Source: a virus. From it: a DNA stretch of 63,435 nucleotides. Positions 1-7,661 of the stretch are shown here, piece after piece (the first letter of the stretch is position 1; each line of letters starts with the position of its first letter). Below the pieces are notes generated by a model that ran no database searches, was not told where the DNA came from, and saw nothing but the letters and a program-made list of their open reading frames with translations. The stretch is taken from IMG/VR virus record IMGVR_UViG_3300033146_005951, positions 1-63,435 of that record. One strand, 5' to 3'. The translations under genes were made by a program, and so were the position numbers.

Positions 1-1
1 A

Positions 2-1075
2 CCGGCAAAACCAGCAGTAGCACAACCAGCAGTAGCACAACCAGCAACAGCACAACCAGCAACAGCACAACCAGCAACAGCAAAACCAGCAACAGCACAA
101 CCAGCAACAGCACAACCAGCAACAGCACAACCAGCAGCCCCTGCAGTCGATTTTTCATTTAGTAATGCTCTTGAAAAGTTTAAGGAGCAAGGCCGTGCAG
201 AAGTAAATGTAATGCAAAGACAGCCATTGCAGTATCTTAAAGCAGGTGATGTCCATAAATTAAGGATTGTACCTGGAGTTGAAAATCCTATTGAATGGTT
301 TATGTCAATTAAACGCCATTATTTTGGTAACGCTACTATTGCTCCTCTACGTCGTCCTGGAGGTAGGCTTTCTTGTGTTTGTCCTGCAAGCATTGGCAAT
401 CAGCCTTGTTTTAGTGGGTCTATTCAATCTTACTTGGAAGCAATAGGATCATCCATTTCAGGTGAATTTGTTCCAAGAGATGCCGCTCTTGTAAATGCTT
501 ATCGTGCAAATGAAGCAGAACCTCAGCTTTTTCCTTTTTTAATAACAAAGACTAATATCGGTCAGCTTGTTGATTTATGGAAAGAAGGTTATGTATTTTT
601 TCATCCTGAGCAAGGTTTTTCTGTTACATTTAAACCAGTAGAGGGCATGAGTTTATTTACTATAACACCAGATGCTATGAAACAATCACCTTTACCTTCG
701 GGGATAATGAGTTCTGCAAAGGCTTTAACTGAAGTAGCAGAGTCTTTGTTGATTCCTTATGATACTTTAAAAAGTTGGTTTACTGATCCTTTAGTTCGTG
801 CTGTAGATCATTTTGTAAGCACAGGTGAAGCTTTGCCTTTAAATTTAAATACGCAACAGTTTAATTCAACACCAGCGGCTCAATCAACACCAGCGGCTCA
901 ATCAACACCAGCGGCTCAATCAACACCAGCGGCTCAATCAACACCAGCTCTAACTGAGGATCTTCCTTTTACGCCTGATAATAACGTACCTATTCAAGTT
1001 AATGATAATCAAACTAATGGGGGGTTTTTGGACCAATTAAAGACTAAGATGGATAAGCTTCAAGGACAGCAGTAA
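2..1075 (+). CDS. Probable ssDNA-binding protein (gp32-like), 5' end outside window
   Basis: The frame is open from base 2, so the gene starts before the window; the first internal ATG is at 212. The N-terminal visible part is a low-complexity linker of about eight 5-residue PATAQ-type units encoded by 15-bp repeats (about 11-134). A core follows with a stretch resembling T4 gp32-type proteins (LKAGDVHKLRIVPG, an aromatic-rich strand, a CVCPASIGNQPC cysteine cluster). The C-terminal part has four STPAAQ repeats (18-bp DNA units, about 869-942) and an acidic, Gln-rich tail. In the gp32 family the core coats ssDNA and the tail recruits replication partners. The RecA-like gene immediately downstream fits a recombination and replication role. 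Assignment is by general resemblance and context, so a related DNA-binding protein remains possible. Confidence 0.55.
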   Translation, partial: PAKPAVAQPAVAQPATAQPATAQPATAKPATAQPATAQPATAQPAAPAVDFSFSNALEKFKEQGRAEVNVMQRQPLQYLKAGDVHKLRIVPGVENPIEWFMSIKRHYFGNATIAPLRRPGGRLSCVCPASIGNQPCFSGSIQSYLEAIGSSISGEFVPRDAALVNAYRANEAEPQLFPFLITKTNIGQLVDLWKEGYVFFHPEQGFSVTFKPVEGMSLFTITPDAMKQSPLPSGIMSSAKALTEVAESLLIPYDTLKSWFTDPLVRAVDHFVSTGEALPLNLNTQQFNSTPAAQSTPAAQSTPAAQSTPAAQSTPALTEDLPFTPDNNVPIQVNDNQTNGGFLDQLKTKMDKLQGQQ

Positions 1076-1087
1076 AGTTGCAGTTTA

Positions 1088-1128
1088 ATTAAATGTAGCG
1101 CTACATTTAATAAATAAGTGTAGCGCTA
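1088..1128. promoter_or_regulatory. Perfect 24-bp palindrome plus second half-site, candidate operator
   Basis: Bases 1088-1111 form a perfect 24-bp palindrome centred on TAGCGCTA (1096-1103). The same 8-bp core recurs at 1121-1128, 25 bp further on. Both sit in the only gap between the ssDNA-binding gene and the RecA-like gene, just before its AAAGGA ribosome binding site. The spacing, about two and a half helical turns, would suit a repressor or autoregulatory binding site; a transcript hairpin is also possible because the palindrome would fold in RNA. No T-tract follows, so a terminator is unlikely. Confidence 0.5.
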
Positions 1129-1152
1129 ATTAATAAAGGATAGAAAAGTTTT

Positions 1153-2376
1153 ATGGATATTATATCAGTTCGTGATACGTTAGGAGCCGCACCAATTGTC
1201 TCTGCAATTCCTACAATTCCCACAGGAATACATTTAGTAGATGATTTATTAGGTGGAGGCATCGCAGTAGGCAGGACAGTAAGTATAATAGGAAAAGGGG
1301 GTTCAGGTAAATCAACCTTATTGTATGGATTATTGCATAATGTAATTCGTATGGGAGGCTTTGCTATTTTAATTGATCCAGAGCATGCCTATTATGACCA
1401 ACGAATGCATGAGTTAGGTTATAGTGCTTTAAGTAATAAAATACTTTTGTTTAATACTATTACAGTTGATTCTCTATTTAATCAATTTCAAACAATCATT
1501 GATACTGTTATTAAAGTCCCTGGATATAAATTTGGAGTAATTGTTATTGATACTTTTTCTGATTTACCTTCAGAGCAAGAGATGTCAAGTGGGACACCTG
1601 GTATCGGTATTCATGCAAGATTTGCTTCTCTTTTTTTTAGAAATGCATTAAAAATTATGGCTCAAACAAATATGACAGTCATATTTGTTTGTCATGAGAA
1701 AACTAAAATTTCTACTTTTCCAGGTGGTGGTATGGCAGGTTATGGCTATATTGCTCAGAATGCAATTTTTGCCAATGCATTTCAAGAATTTAGAATGATA
1801 CGTACTACTCAAATCAAAAGTGGGACTAATTCAGTAGGTTTTAAAGTTAAAGTAGATGTACGTAAAAATAAGTTAGCTCCACCTTTTCGTGATGTAGTCT
1901 TAGATTATTATTATCAGTTTGGTTATGATCGAGCAAAGAATATTTTAGATGGTTTAATTTTAAAAGGATTGGCTAGTAAAAAAGGTGGATGGTATACTTT
2001 ATATAATGATGAAAAATTTCAGTTAGGTAGTATACGACAAAACGTTGAGTTATTAAATAATCTTGAAGATTTGCTTGTAAATGGAATTACACAAGTTGAA
2101 TTATCAAAAGAAGATATTGCACGAGCAACTGCTATTTTACAATCATTCGTTAAATGTGGTTTAGCTGAAGTTTTAACTGAAGATTCATTTAAACTGCAAA
2201 ACTCAGAGATTATGTCTATTGAATGTTTGGCGGGCAATAATGAATTAATGGATCAATATACTGATATACTTGATCAAGTTACAAATACAAATAATAAAGA
2301 TGATGAAGCAACCAATGTTGAAAGTTCATCATTAGATAATGAGTTAGAAGATTCTGGTATAAGTCAGGAGATTTAG
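1153..2376 (+). CDS. RecA/UvsX-family recombinase
   Basis: The product is 407 aa and resembles a RecA-fold strand-exchange ATPase. Near residue 30 it has GIHLVDDLLGGG, then the Walker A motif GKGGSGKST (about 47-55) and a DPEHAYYDQ segment that matches the RecA DxEHA strand. The Walker B-like strand GVIVIDTFSDL follows (about 128-140). It next has a disordered-loop-like segment with GTPGIGIHARF and the FVCHEK strand. The C-terminal third resembles a winged-helix-like region and ends in an acidic, Asn/Ser-rich tail. It would pair homologous DNA for phage replication and repair, loading with the ssDNA-binding protein encoded just upstream. The start at 1153 follows AAAGGA. The next gene starts one base after the stop, so the two are probably co-translated. 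Confidence 0.85.
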   Translation: MDIISVRDTLGAAPIVSAIPTIPTGIHLVDDLLGGGIAVGRTVSIIGKGGSGKSTLLYGLLHNVIRMGGFAILIDPEHAYYDQRMHELGYSALSNKILLFNTITVDSLFNQFQTIIDTVIKVPGYKFGVIVIDTFSDLPSEQEMSSGTPGIGIHARFASLFFRNALKIMAQTNMTVIFVCHEKTKISTFPGGGMAGYGYIAQNAIFANAFQEFRMIRTTQIKSGTNSVGFKVKVDVRKNKLAPPFRDVVLDYYYQFGYDRAKNILDGLILKGLASKKGGWYTLYNDEKFQLGSIRQNVELLNNLEDLLVNGITQVELSKEDIARATAILQSFVKCGLAEVLTEDSFKLQNSEIMSIECLAGNNELMDQYTDILDQVTNTNNKDDEATNVESSSLDNELEDSGISQEI

Positions 2377-2377
2377 A

Positions 2378-3112
2378 ATGGCAAGAGACAAAGAGATTAT
2401 GATACAAAAGCATAAGATGGCTTATTTAGCACATAAAAGTGGTATGCGAACAGAAGAGATAGCTAATCGTTTAGGTGTAGCTAATACAACCATAACAAGT
2501 TGGCGTTCTAATAATATGAAATGTATTTGCCCGTGGCATAATTGGAGTGTGTTGATTACTCTTGATACTCCAGTTAATCATAGACGTGCTTTTGCTTTAG
2601 CAAGTACAGGACATAGTTTTAAAGATATAGGTTCAGGTTTAGGCGTACCTTCAGAGTTAGTTGAAGAATGGAGTATAAAGAGTTTTCCTTGTACTTGTGG
2701 TTGTCATGATTGGGGTTTAAATGCCAATACAGAAGAAGCTCCATCTGCAGATCTTGTAGATATTAAAAATGAAAGTATGACTTCAATTGCGCCAGTTCCA
2801 ATAAATACCCCGGTATTAGATGCACAAACAACTACATTACATGTCACAATGCATGCTTTATCTGTAGCAGTGCAAAAAGAGGCTGTAGTGCCTAGGTCAT
2901 GGAAGGATGTCTTAGACACATTAAAGACAGTATCTGAAATAATTAAAGATTTGGCTCCTAAGATTCCTGTAGTAAGTCCAGATAAAGTAGCTAAATTTAG
3001 TCGCACAGAAACTTTTGAGATTCCAGGAGATCAGCAAAATTCTGTTGGTGAGGAGGCAATTAATTTAGCAACACAATTAAAGAAAGTTGCTACTAGCGGT
3101 GTAATAAAATGA
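2378..3112 (+). CDS. Two-repeat HTH plus cysteine-motif DNA-binding protein, possible small terminase subunit
   Basis: The 244-aa protein begins with an internal duplication. Each repeat is a helix-turn-helix (MRTEEIANRLGVANTTITSW at about 22-41; HSFKDIGSGLGVPSELVEEW at about 76-95) followed by a C-x-C-x-x-H-x-W motif (CICPWHNW and CTCGCHDW) that could bind zinc. The rest is a low-complexity linker and a C-terminal helical region. Its position directly before the packaging ATPase, with only the receiver gene between, makes the DNA-recognition subunit of the terminase the most likely role. A transcription regulator is the alternative. The last four bases overlap the next gene (ATGA), indicating translational coupling. 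Confidence 0.55.
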   Translation: MARDKEIMIQKHKMAYLAHKSGMRTEEIANRLGVANTTITSWRSNNMKCICPWHNWSVLITLDTPVNHRRAFALASTGHSFKDIGSGLGVPSELVEEWSIKSFPCTCGCHDWGLNANTEEAPSADLVDIKNESMTSIAPVPINTPVLDAQTTTLHVTMHALSVAVQKEAVVPRSWKDVLDTLKTVSEIIKDLAPKIPVVSPDKVAKFSRTETFEIPGDQQNSVGEEAINLATQLKKVATSGVIK

Positions 3113-3501
3113 AAACAGTTGCTATTATTGATGATGATTTAAATATTAGAAATTTACTATATAATTATTTAAAGAATAGTGAGTTCAAGTTGATAGGTGA
3201 AGAGTCAGGTATTGGCTTTATAAAGTTATTTAAGTCTTATAAGGGACATATTGATATTTTAGTTTTAGATATTATTATTCCTGATTTAATTACATTGAAA
3301 AGTTTTTTTCAAGACACTTCAAATTTTAATATGAATGTGCTTATAATTACTGGCTATAATTTTAATAAAAATTTAATTAAAGAATTACAAATAGTGGGTA
3401 GTAATAAAATTTTTGATTTACTACATAAGCCTTTTTCAAAACAAGTTTTCTTGGAAGCACTACGAAAGCATAAAAATTTAGAAATAACTGGAGCGTTATA
3501 A
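3109..3501 (+). CDS. Stand-alone CheY-like response-regulator receiver domain
   Basis: At 130 aa this is almost exactly one receiver domain with no output domain. All canonical residues are visible: the acidic pair D8-D10 after strand 1 (AIIDDD), the phospho-acceptor D54 (LVLDIIIPD), T81 (LIITGY) and K107 (HKPF). In this family a histidine kinase phosphorylates the Asp and the change on the alpha4-beta5-alpha5 face controls a partner protein. No histidine kinase is encoded in the window, so any phosphodonor would be the host or small acyl phosphates. The start overlaps the previous stop (ATGA), and the terminase gene begins two bases after its stop, so it is embedded in the packaging operon. 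The target is unknown. Confidence 0.85.
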   Translation: MKTVAIIDDDLNIRNLLYNYLKNSEFKLIGEESGIGFIKLFKSYKGHIDILVLDIIIPDLITLKSFFQDTSNFNMNVLIITGYNFNKNLIKELQIVGSNKIFDLLHKPFSKQVFLEALRKHKNLEITGAL

Positions 3502-3503
3502 CT

Positions 3504-5762
3504 ATGAGATGGTCATTTCCTCCAATAGAAACTATTAGCCCATATTTAATGGGTAATATGGAATTTGATTTACGAGACCCTCAAATTAAAGAACAAGTTA
3601 GAAATTTAATTTTTTATGATGATGAGTTTTTGTTTCGTACTTTATTGGGTTTAGATGATTCATTATTTTCTTACGATATCCATTCAAACTGGCTTCAGTT
3701 AGCAGAAAAAGATCGCAAGACTATGTTGTTAGCCCCAAGAGATTCTTTAAAATGCTTGCATCCATTAACACTTGTACCTAGTAAATTTGATTGTCATTAT
3801 TTAAAAGATTTACCTGAACAAACTCAAATTAGTTCTGTTTTTAATTCTCAAGAATCAAATGTTAATGTTAAAGGTACAAGTACTACTGATTATGTTATTC
3901 GAATAGTTGCAGATGATCCTTTTAATTTTTGGGTTCATGCATCTAGAGAACACGAGTTTTTTTGCTTTGATATGACCCGGTCCGAATTTGTTGTTATCAA
4001 AGCTGAAAATTTAGATGTCTCTAATCATCTTCCTCTTATATCCAAACCACCTAATTTTAAACCTTTCATTGAGGCTACAGATTCTATTTTAACTTTAATT
4101 GCTTCTGATACTATGAAGAAGTTTAATGCTGAAGGGAAAGTTGATAGCCGAATTTTTAATTTAAGTACTGATTCGTTTATTAAATTATTATCAAAATTAA
4201 AATTTAAACATGTTGATGATGTTAATCCATTTACTTTTAATACCATTCAAGTTTTAAAGTTTTACCATGGATTAATTAAAGGACCTCCTAATATATTATC
4301 TATTATAAAAGAGAAACTTATGCTTAAAAATAAACGTTCTTTAAGTATAGGTGAGATAGCATTTTTACTTGATGCAGATACAGACTTTAAACCAACACCC
4401 TTACAAACATCAGAAGGGACATATTTCACTAAATTAAAAAGTGTTGATCATATATCTATTGCGCCTGAAAGGTTTCAATTTGTAGATATTAATACTACAA
4501 ATAAGCATTATATTGCGAATGGGTTTGTGACACATAATTCAACAGTTCGTACAGTAGGTGGGATTCTTAGACGCGCTCTTAAAAATCCCGAGAAAAGGTA
4601 TGCTATTATTTCTGCTACGGGAAAATTGGCAAGCGGTTATGTTAGAAAAATAAAGCGTATTTGTGAATACAATCCTATAATTAGATATTGTTTTAATGAT
4701 GTGGTTAGTCCTGCAGATATAGTAAAGTGGTCCGGTGAAGCATTGGAATTTAAACGTAAATCAATATTTCCAGAACCGACGATTTGGAGTTTAGGGGTAG
4801 GTACAGACTTTACTGGATTTCATTTTGACGTGGCGTATTTTGAAGATTTAGTAACAATTAAACATAGGCATTCAGTAGCTTTACGTAAATCAACATGGGA
4901 TTGGTTTAAATTAACGGCAATTCCAGCATTGGATAGAAAGAGAGGGGAGGGTCATATTACAGGTACAAGATATCATTGGGATGATATGTATACTAAAATT
5001 ACTGAGATTGCTGAGTCATCTGGATCATGGAAAATATTGAGGCAGCCTGCTTGTGATGAGGATTTGTTAGCCCAAGGTATTTATAAATCGTTTTGGCCTG
5101 AAAGATTTTCTGAAGAAGAGTTGCAATCTATTCGTGAAGAGTATGGAGAAGAAACTTTTCAATTACAATATCAAGTTGCAGGGGGTATTGTATTAGGACA
5201 GAAAGAATATGTTCAAAAATTGCGAGATGCAATCATTCCTTTAGAGTCTAATGTAAAAGTTGTAGATCATGTACTTGGTGTTGATCTTGCAAGTAAGGGA
5301 TTAGCTGATTCGAGAGTTCCAACTCATAGAAAATCAAATTTTAGTATTACTGTGATCGGTAGGCATACTGAAACAGGTAAATATATCGTTTGTGATGTTA
5401 AGAGCATTAAAAGACCTTCTCTTAGCGATCAGCGAGAATATGTATATTCAGAATATACTACATATAATTGTTTAAGTGCAGGAATTGAATTCAATGCATA
5501 TCAGAATGTGTTTAAAGAGTATTTAGAAGAAGGTAGTACTCCAATTGGAATAAAACCAATTAAATCATTTAATTCAAAAGATGCCAGGCATGATTTTATT
5601 ATTGATTTAATTAAATCTGGGGGTTTATTTTTTCTTGAGGGAATGTGCCAACCTTTAATTGATGAGTTATTTACTTACCCTGAAAACACTGCAGATAGTA
5701 TTGATAGCTGTTTTTTTGCTTTAAAGGTCAGTATGCGTGATGTGAATCTTAGGTTTGTTTAA
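3504..5762 (+). CDS. terL: Large terminase subunit (packaging ATPase/nuclease) with in-frame intein
   Basis: The 752-aa precursor should splice to about 490 aa, a normal TerL length. The N-extein (1-83) ends in LLAPRDSLK and the C-extein (346-752) begins STVRTVGG, which together rebuild the Walker A loop APRDSLKST. Walker B and the catalytic acids are at 442-448 (DVAYFED). The C-terminal RNase H-like nuclease has the first-strand Asp in GVDLAS (D594) and late acids D731/D734. The protein would pump phage DNA into proheads and cut concatemers. Because the intein splits the P-loop, unspliced protein should be inactive as an ATPase. Neighbouring portal and protease genes confirm the packaging context. 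Confidence 0.92.
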   Translation: MRWSFPPIETISPYLMGNMEFDLRDPQIKEQVRNLIFYDDEFLFRTLLGLDDSLFSYDIHSNWLQLAEKDRKTMLLAPRDSLKCLHPLTLVPSKFDCHYLKDLPEQTQISSVFNSQESNVNVKGTSTTDYVIRIVADDPFNFWVHASREHEFFCFDMTRSEFVVIKAENLDVSNHLPLISKPPNFKPFIEATDSILTLIASDTMKKFNAEGKVDSRIFNLSTDSFIKLLSKLKFKHVDDVNPFTFNTIQVLKFYHGLIKGPPNILSIIKEKLMLKNKRSLSIGEIAFLLDADTDFKPTPLQTSEGTYFTKLKSVDHISIAPERFQFVDINTTNKHYIANGFVTHNSTVRTVGGILRRALKNPEKRYAIISATGKLASGYVRKIKRICEYNPIIRYCFNDVVSPADIVKWSGEALEFKRKSIFPEPTIWSLGVGTDFTGFHFDVAYFEDLVTIKHRHSVALRKSTWDWFKLTAIPALDRKRGEGHITGTRYHWDDMYTKITEIAESSGSWKILRQPACDEDLLAQGIYKSFWPERFSEEELQSIREEYGEETFQLQYQVAGGIVLGQKEYVQKLRDAIIPLESNVKVVDHVLGVDLASKGLADSRVPTHRKSNFSITVIGRHTETGKYIVCDVKSIKRPSLSDQREYVYSEYTTYNCLSAGIEFNAYQNVFKEYLEEGSTPIGIKPIKSFNSKDARHDFIIDLIKSGGLFFLEGMCQPLIDELFTYPENTADSIDSCFFALKVSMRDVNLRFV
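3753..4538 (+). other. Intein inserted in the terminase Walker A loop
   Basis: Residues 84-345 (262 aa) of the terminase precursor form an intein. Block A begins with the nucleophile Cys84 (CLHPLTLVPS). A block-B-like stretch VHASREHEFFCFD follows. Block F reads FQFVDINTTNKHYIANG, and the C-terminus is FVTHN followed by Ser346 as the +1 nucleophile. Removal joins APRDSLK to STVRT, restoring a terminase P-loop. A mini-intein needs only about 130-150 aa. The extra 110 or so residues in the middle show no clear LAGLIDADG or HNH motif, so they may be an eroded endonuclease. Confidence 0.9.
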
Positions 5763-5774
5763 GAAGGTGTATAG

Positions 5775-6089
5775 GTGTTTAATATAGATTTTAAAAGTAA
5801 TCATGGGTTTAAATCATTTTTTGAGTCTATTTTAAGTAAAGTGAATGAGAAAGGTATTTCTTGGATTAAAACTACGTTTTCTTTGAGCAAAAATATTTCG
5901 CTTGAAATTAGTTATGTATTAATAAGCCAATATGCTTATACTTTTAGAGCTGCTATAATAGAAAATCAAGTAATAGTAAATCAAATATTTGATTCACAGA
6001 GTTTATTTAATGCGCTTAATCAATTAGAATTATTAGATAGTTTTTATGATGAAGTCATATTATGGTATTTAAATGGAGATAATAAATGA
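5775..6089 (+). CDS. Hypothetical protein, 104 aa
   Basis: Not recognised. The gene uses a GTG start shortly after an AAGAAGGTG stretch, 12 bases behind the terminase stop. The protein is Phe/Ser/Asn-rich with no membrane segment or cysteine motif and ends in the acidic sequence YLNGDNK. Its stop overlaps the start of the next gene by four bases (ATGA), so it belongs to the terminase-portal operon and is probably a small packaging or head-assembly accessory. Confidence 0.6.
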   Translation: MFNIDFKSNHGFKSFFESILSKVNEKGISWIKTTFSLSKNISLEISYVLISQYAYTFRAAIIENQVIVNQIFDSQSLFNALNQLELLDSFYDEVILWYLNGDNK

Positions 6090-6382
6090 GTGATTTAAAA
6101 TGTGCAATTTTTGTTAAAGAAGAGTTAATATCTGATTTTAAAAATCTGCTTCTACCTGTTGAAGCTACTTTATTTGTTGACGGATTAAATTTATCTGAAC
6201 GAATGCAATGTCGTAGAGCGGCGAATGATCTTAATGTGGTCAATTTATTAGAGGAGCATGGGATTGTTTTAGTTATACAACAAGGATCTGTTCGTATTAG
6301 AGTTGCTGGTAATGAATCAATAGAACAGTATATTGAAGAGTTTCATAAAAACAAAACAGAAGTAAGCTTGGAGACATTTTAA
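6086..6382 (+). CDS. Hypothetical protein, 98 aa
   Basis: Not recognised. The product is a small soluble protein (MSDLKCAIFVKEELISDF at the start) with an even mix of charged residues, no signal peptide and no metal motif. It overlaps both neighbours (ATGA with the upstream gene, and the last base shared with the portal start), which suggests stoichiometrically coupled translation in the packaging operon. Confidence 0.65.
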   Translation: MSDLKCAIFVKEELISDFKNLLLPVEATLFVDGLNLSERMQCRRAANDLNVVNLLEEHGIVLVIQQGSVRIRVAGNESIEQYIEEFHKNKTEVSLETF

Positions 6383-7659
6383 TGAAGTCTTTTATAAAGA
6401 AATCTATTGCTAAGTTTTTTCCTCGAGAATCATCTCAATCAAATGAGGATAGTCTTGTCGTCAGAGAAAGTTTCAGCGGAGAATCTTCGCCCTCATATTT
6501 TCCTAATTTATTTAATATCTATAAAACTAATTCATGGATCCATTCATCAACAAATCTTATAGTAAATTCTTGTGTAGTAGTGCCGATTCGTTTGCGGGAT
6601 AGGGTTAATAAAAAAGTACTTTCCCCTATTGAAGCAATTCCTATGGGTGCAGTATTAAAATACCCTAATCCCTATATGACTCAAATTGATTTAATGGAAA
6701 TGCTTTATTTGCATTTACAAGTCGTAGGTAATGCATTTTGGGAGTTGGTTGTTAGAGATAATAGATTAGTTGGTATTTATCCTTTGAATCCACTTTCTAT
6801 TGAGATAATTCCTGATAAACGTAAATATGTCAAAGAATATATTTATACTGCAGGAGCTTCTGATGTTAATTTTTTACCTGAACAAATTGTTCATTTTAAA
6901 TTTTCTGATCCGCAAAATGAATTTTGGGGTCAAGCACCAGTGGCTGTCACAATTCGTCAAGCTAGGTTAGAAGGTAAGATGAAAGATTTTGGTGAAAAGT
7001 TTTTCGATAATGATGCAACTCCCGGGGGAGTACTACGTACAGACAGAATATTATCAGATCCAACATACAATCGTTTAAAGAAGCGCTGGGACAATAGGCA
7101 TAAAGGAGTTCAACGAAAATTTAATACTGCTATTCTTGAAGATGGAATGAAATATGATAGGATTAGTGCTCCTTTGAATGAAGTTGATTTTTCTAATATC
7201 AAAACTAATATTAGAGATGAGATATTAGTTTCTGGAGGGGTACCTCCTACTTTATTAGGAGTCCCAGGAATTTCTAATTATGCTTCAGCTCGCGTTGCCC
7301 AATCGATTTTTTATGATTCGCATATTGCTCCAATTTTACGTAAGATTGCTGCAATAATGGATAAAGATATAATGAATCGTTTTGCTCCTCAATATGAAGT
7401 AGTTTTTGATACTTCAGTAGCTCCTGTTAATATTGTAAAATTGTCTGCTAACAGTAGAGTTGTTAGTAGGTTATATAAAGAAGATTTAATGACTAAAAAT
7501 GAAGCAAGAGCTTTTGTAGGGCTACCTCCAATCAATACTCCAAGTGGTGATGCCTTTAAGAGTGAAAAGAAATCTGCTGGTGGCGAGGAAGCAAATGCTG
7601 CATCAGGTGAGGTTGAACTTACTGGAGAAACTGAAGTTGCAGGACAACAAGGTAATTAA
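6382..7659 (+). CDS. Portal protein (HK97-type)
   Basis: The 425-aa product forms the dodecameric ring at the capsid vertex through which DNA is packaged. Family-typical stretches include the N-terminal helix with SWIHSSTNLIVNS, KYPNPYMTQIDLMEML with the strand GNAFWELVV (about 95-125), the YPLNPLSIEI segment, QIVHFKFSDP, the clip/stem region and GVPPTLLGVPG before the long crown helix. The C-terminus is a low-complexity Gly/Glu tail. Length and order (after TerL, before protease and capsid) match siphovirus head modules. Confidence 0.93.
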   Translation: MKSFIKKSIAKFFPRESSQSNEDSLVVRESFSGESSPSYFPNLFNIYKTNSWIHSSTNLIVNSCVVVPIRLRDRVNKKVLSPIEAIPMGAVLKYPNPYMTQIDLMEMLYLHLQVVGNAFWELVVRDNRLVGIYPLNPLSIEIIPDKRKYVKEYIYTAGASDVNFLPEQIVHFKFSDPQNEFWGQAPVAVTIRQARLEGKMKDFGEKFFDNDATPGGVLRTDRILSDPTYNRLKKRWDNRHKGVQRKFNTAILEDGMKYDRISAPLNEVDFSNIKTNIRDEILVSGGVPPTLLGVPGISNYASARVAQSIFYDSHIAPILRKIAAIMDKDIMNRFAPQYEVVFDTSVAPVNIVKLSANSRVVSRLYKEDLMTKNEARAFVGLPPINTPSGDAFKSEKKSAGGEEANAASGEVELTGETEVAGQQGN

Positions 7660-7661
7660 TA

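Noticed and set aside
1-140. CRISPR-like 15-bp tandem repeat
   Set aside because: The units have no spacers and remain in one reading frame; it is a coding linker of the PATAQ type.
4250-4400. LAGLIDADG motif in the terminase intein
   Set aside because: A weak LLDADTDF match alone is not enough to call an active endonuclease.
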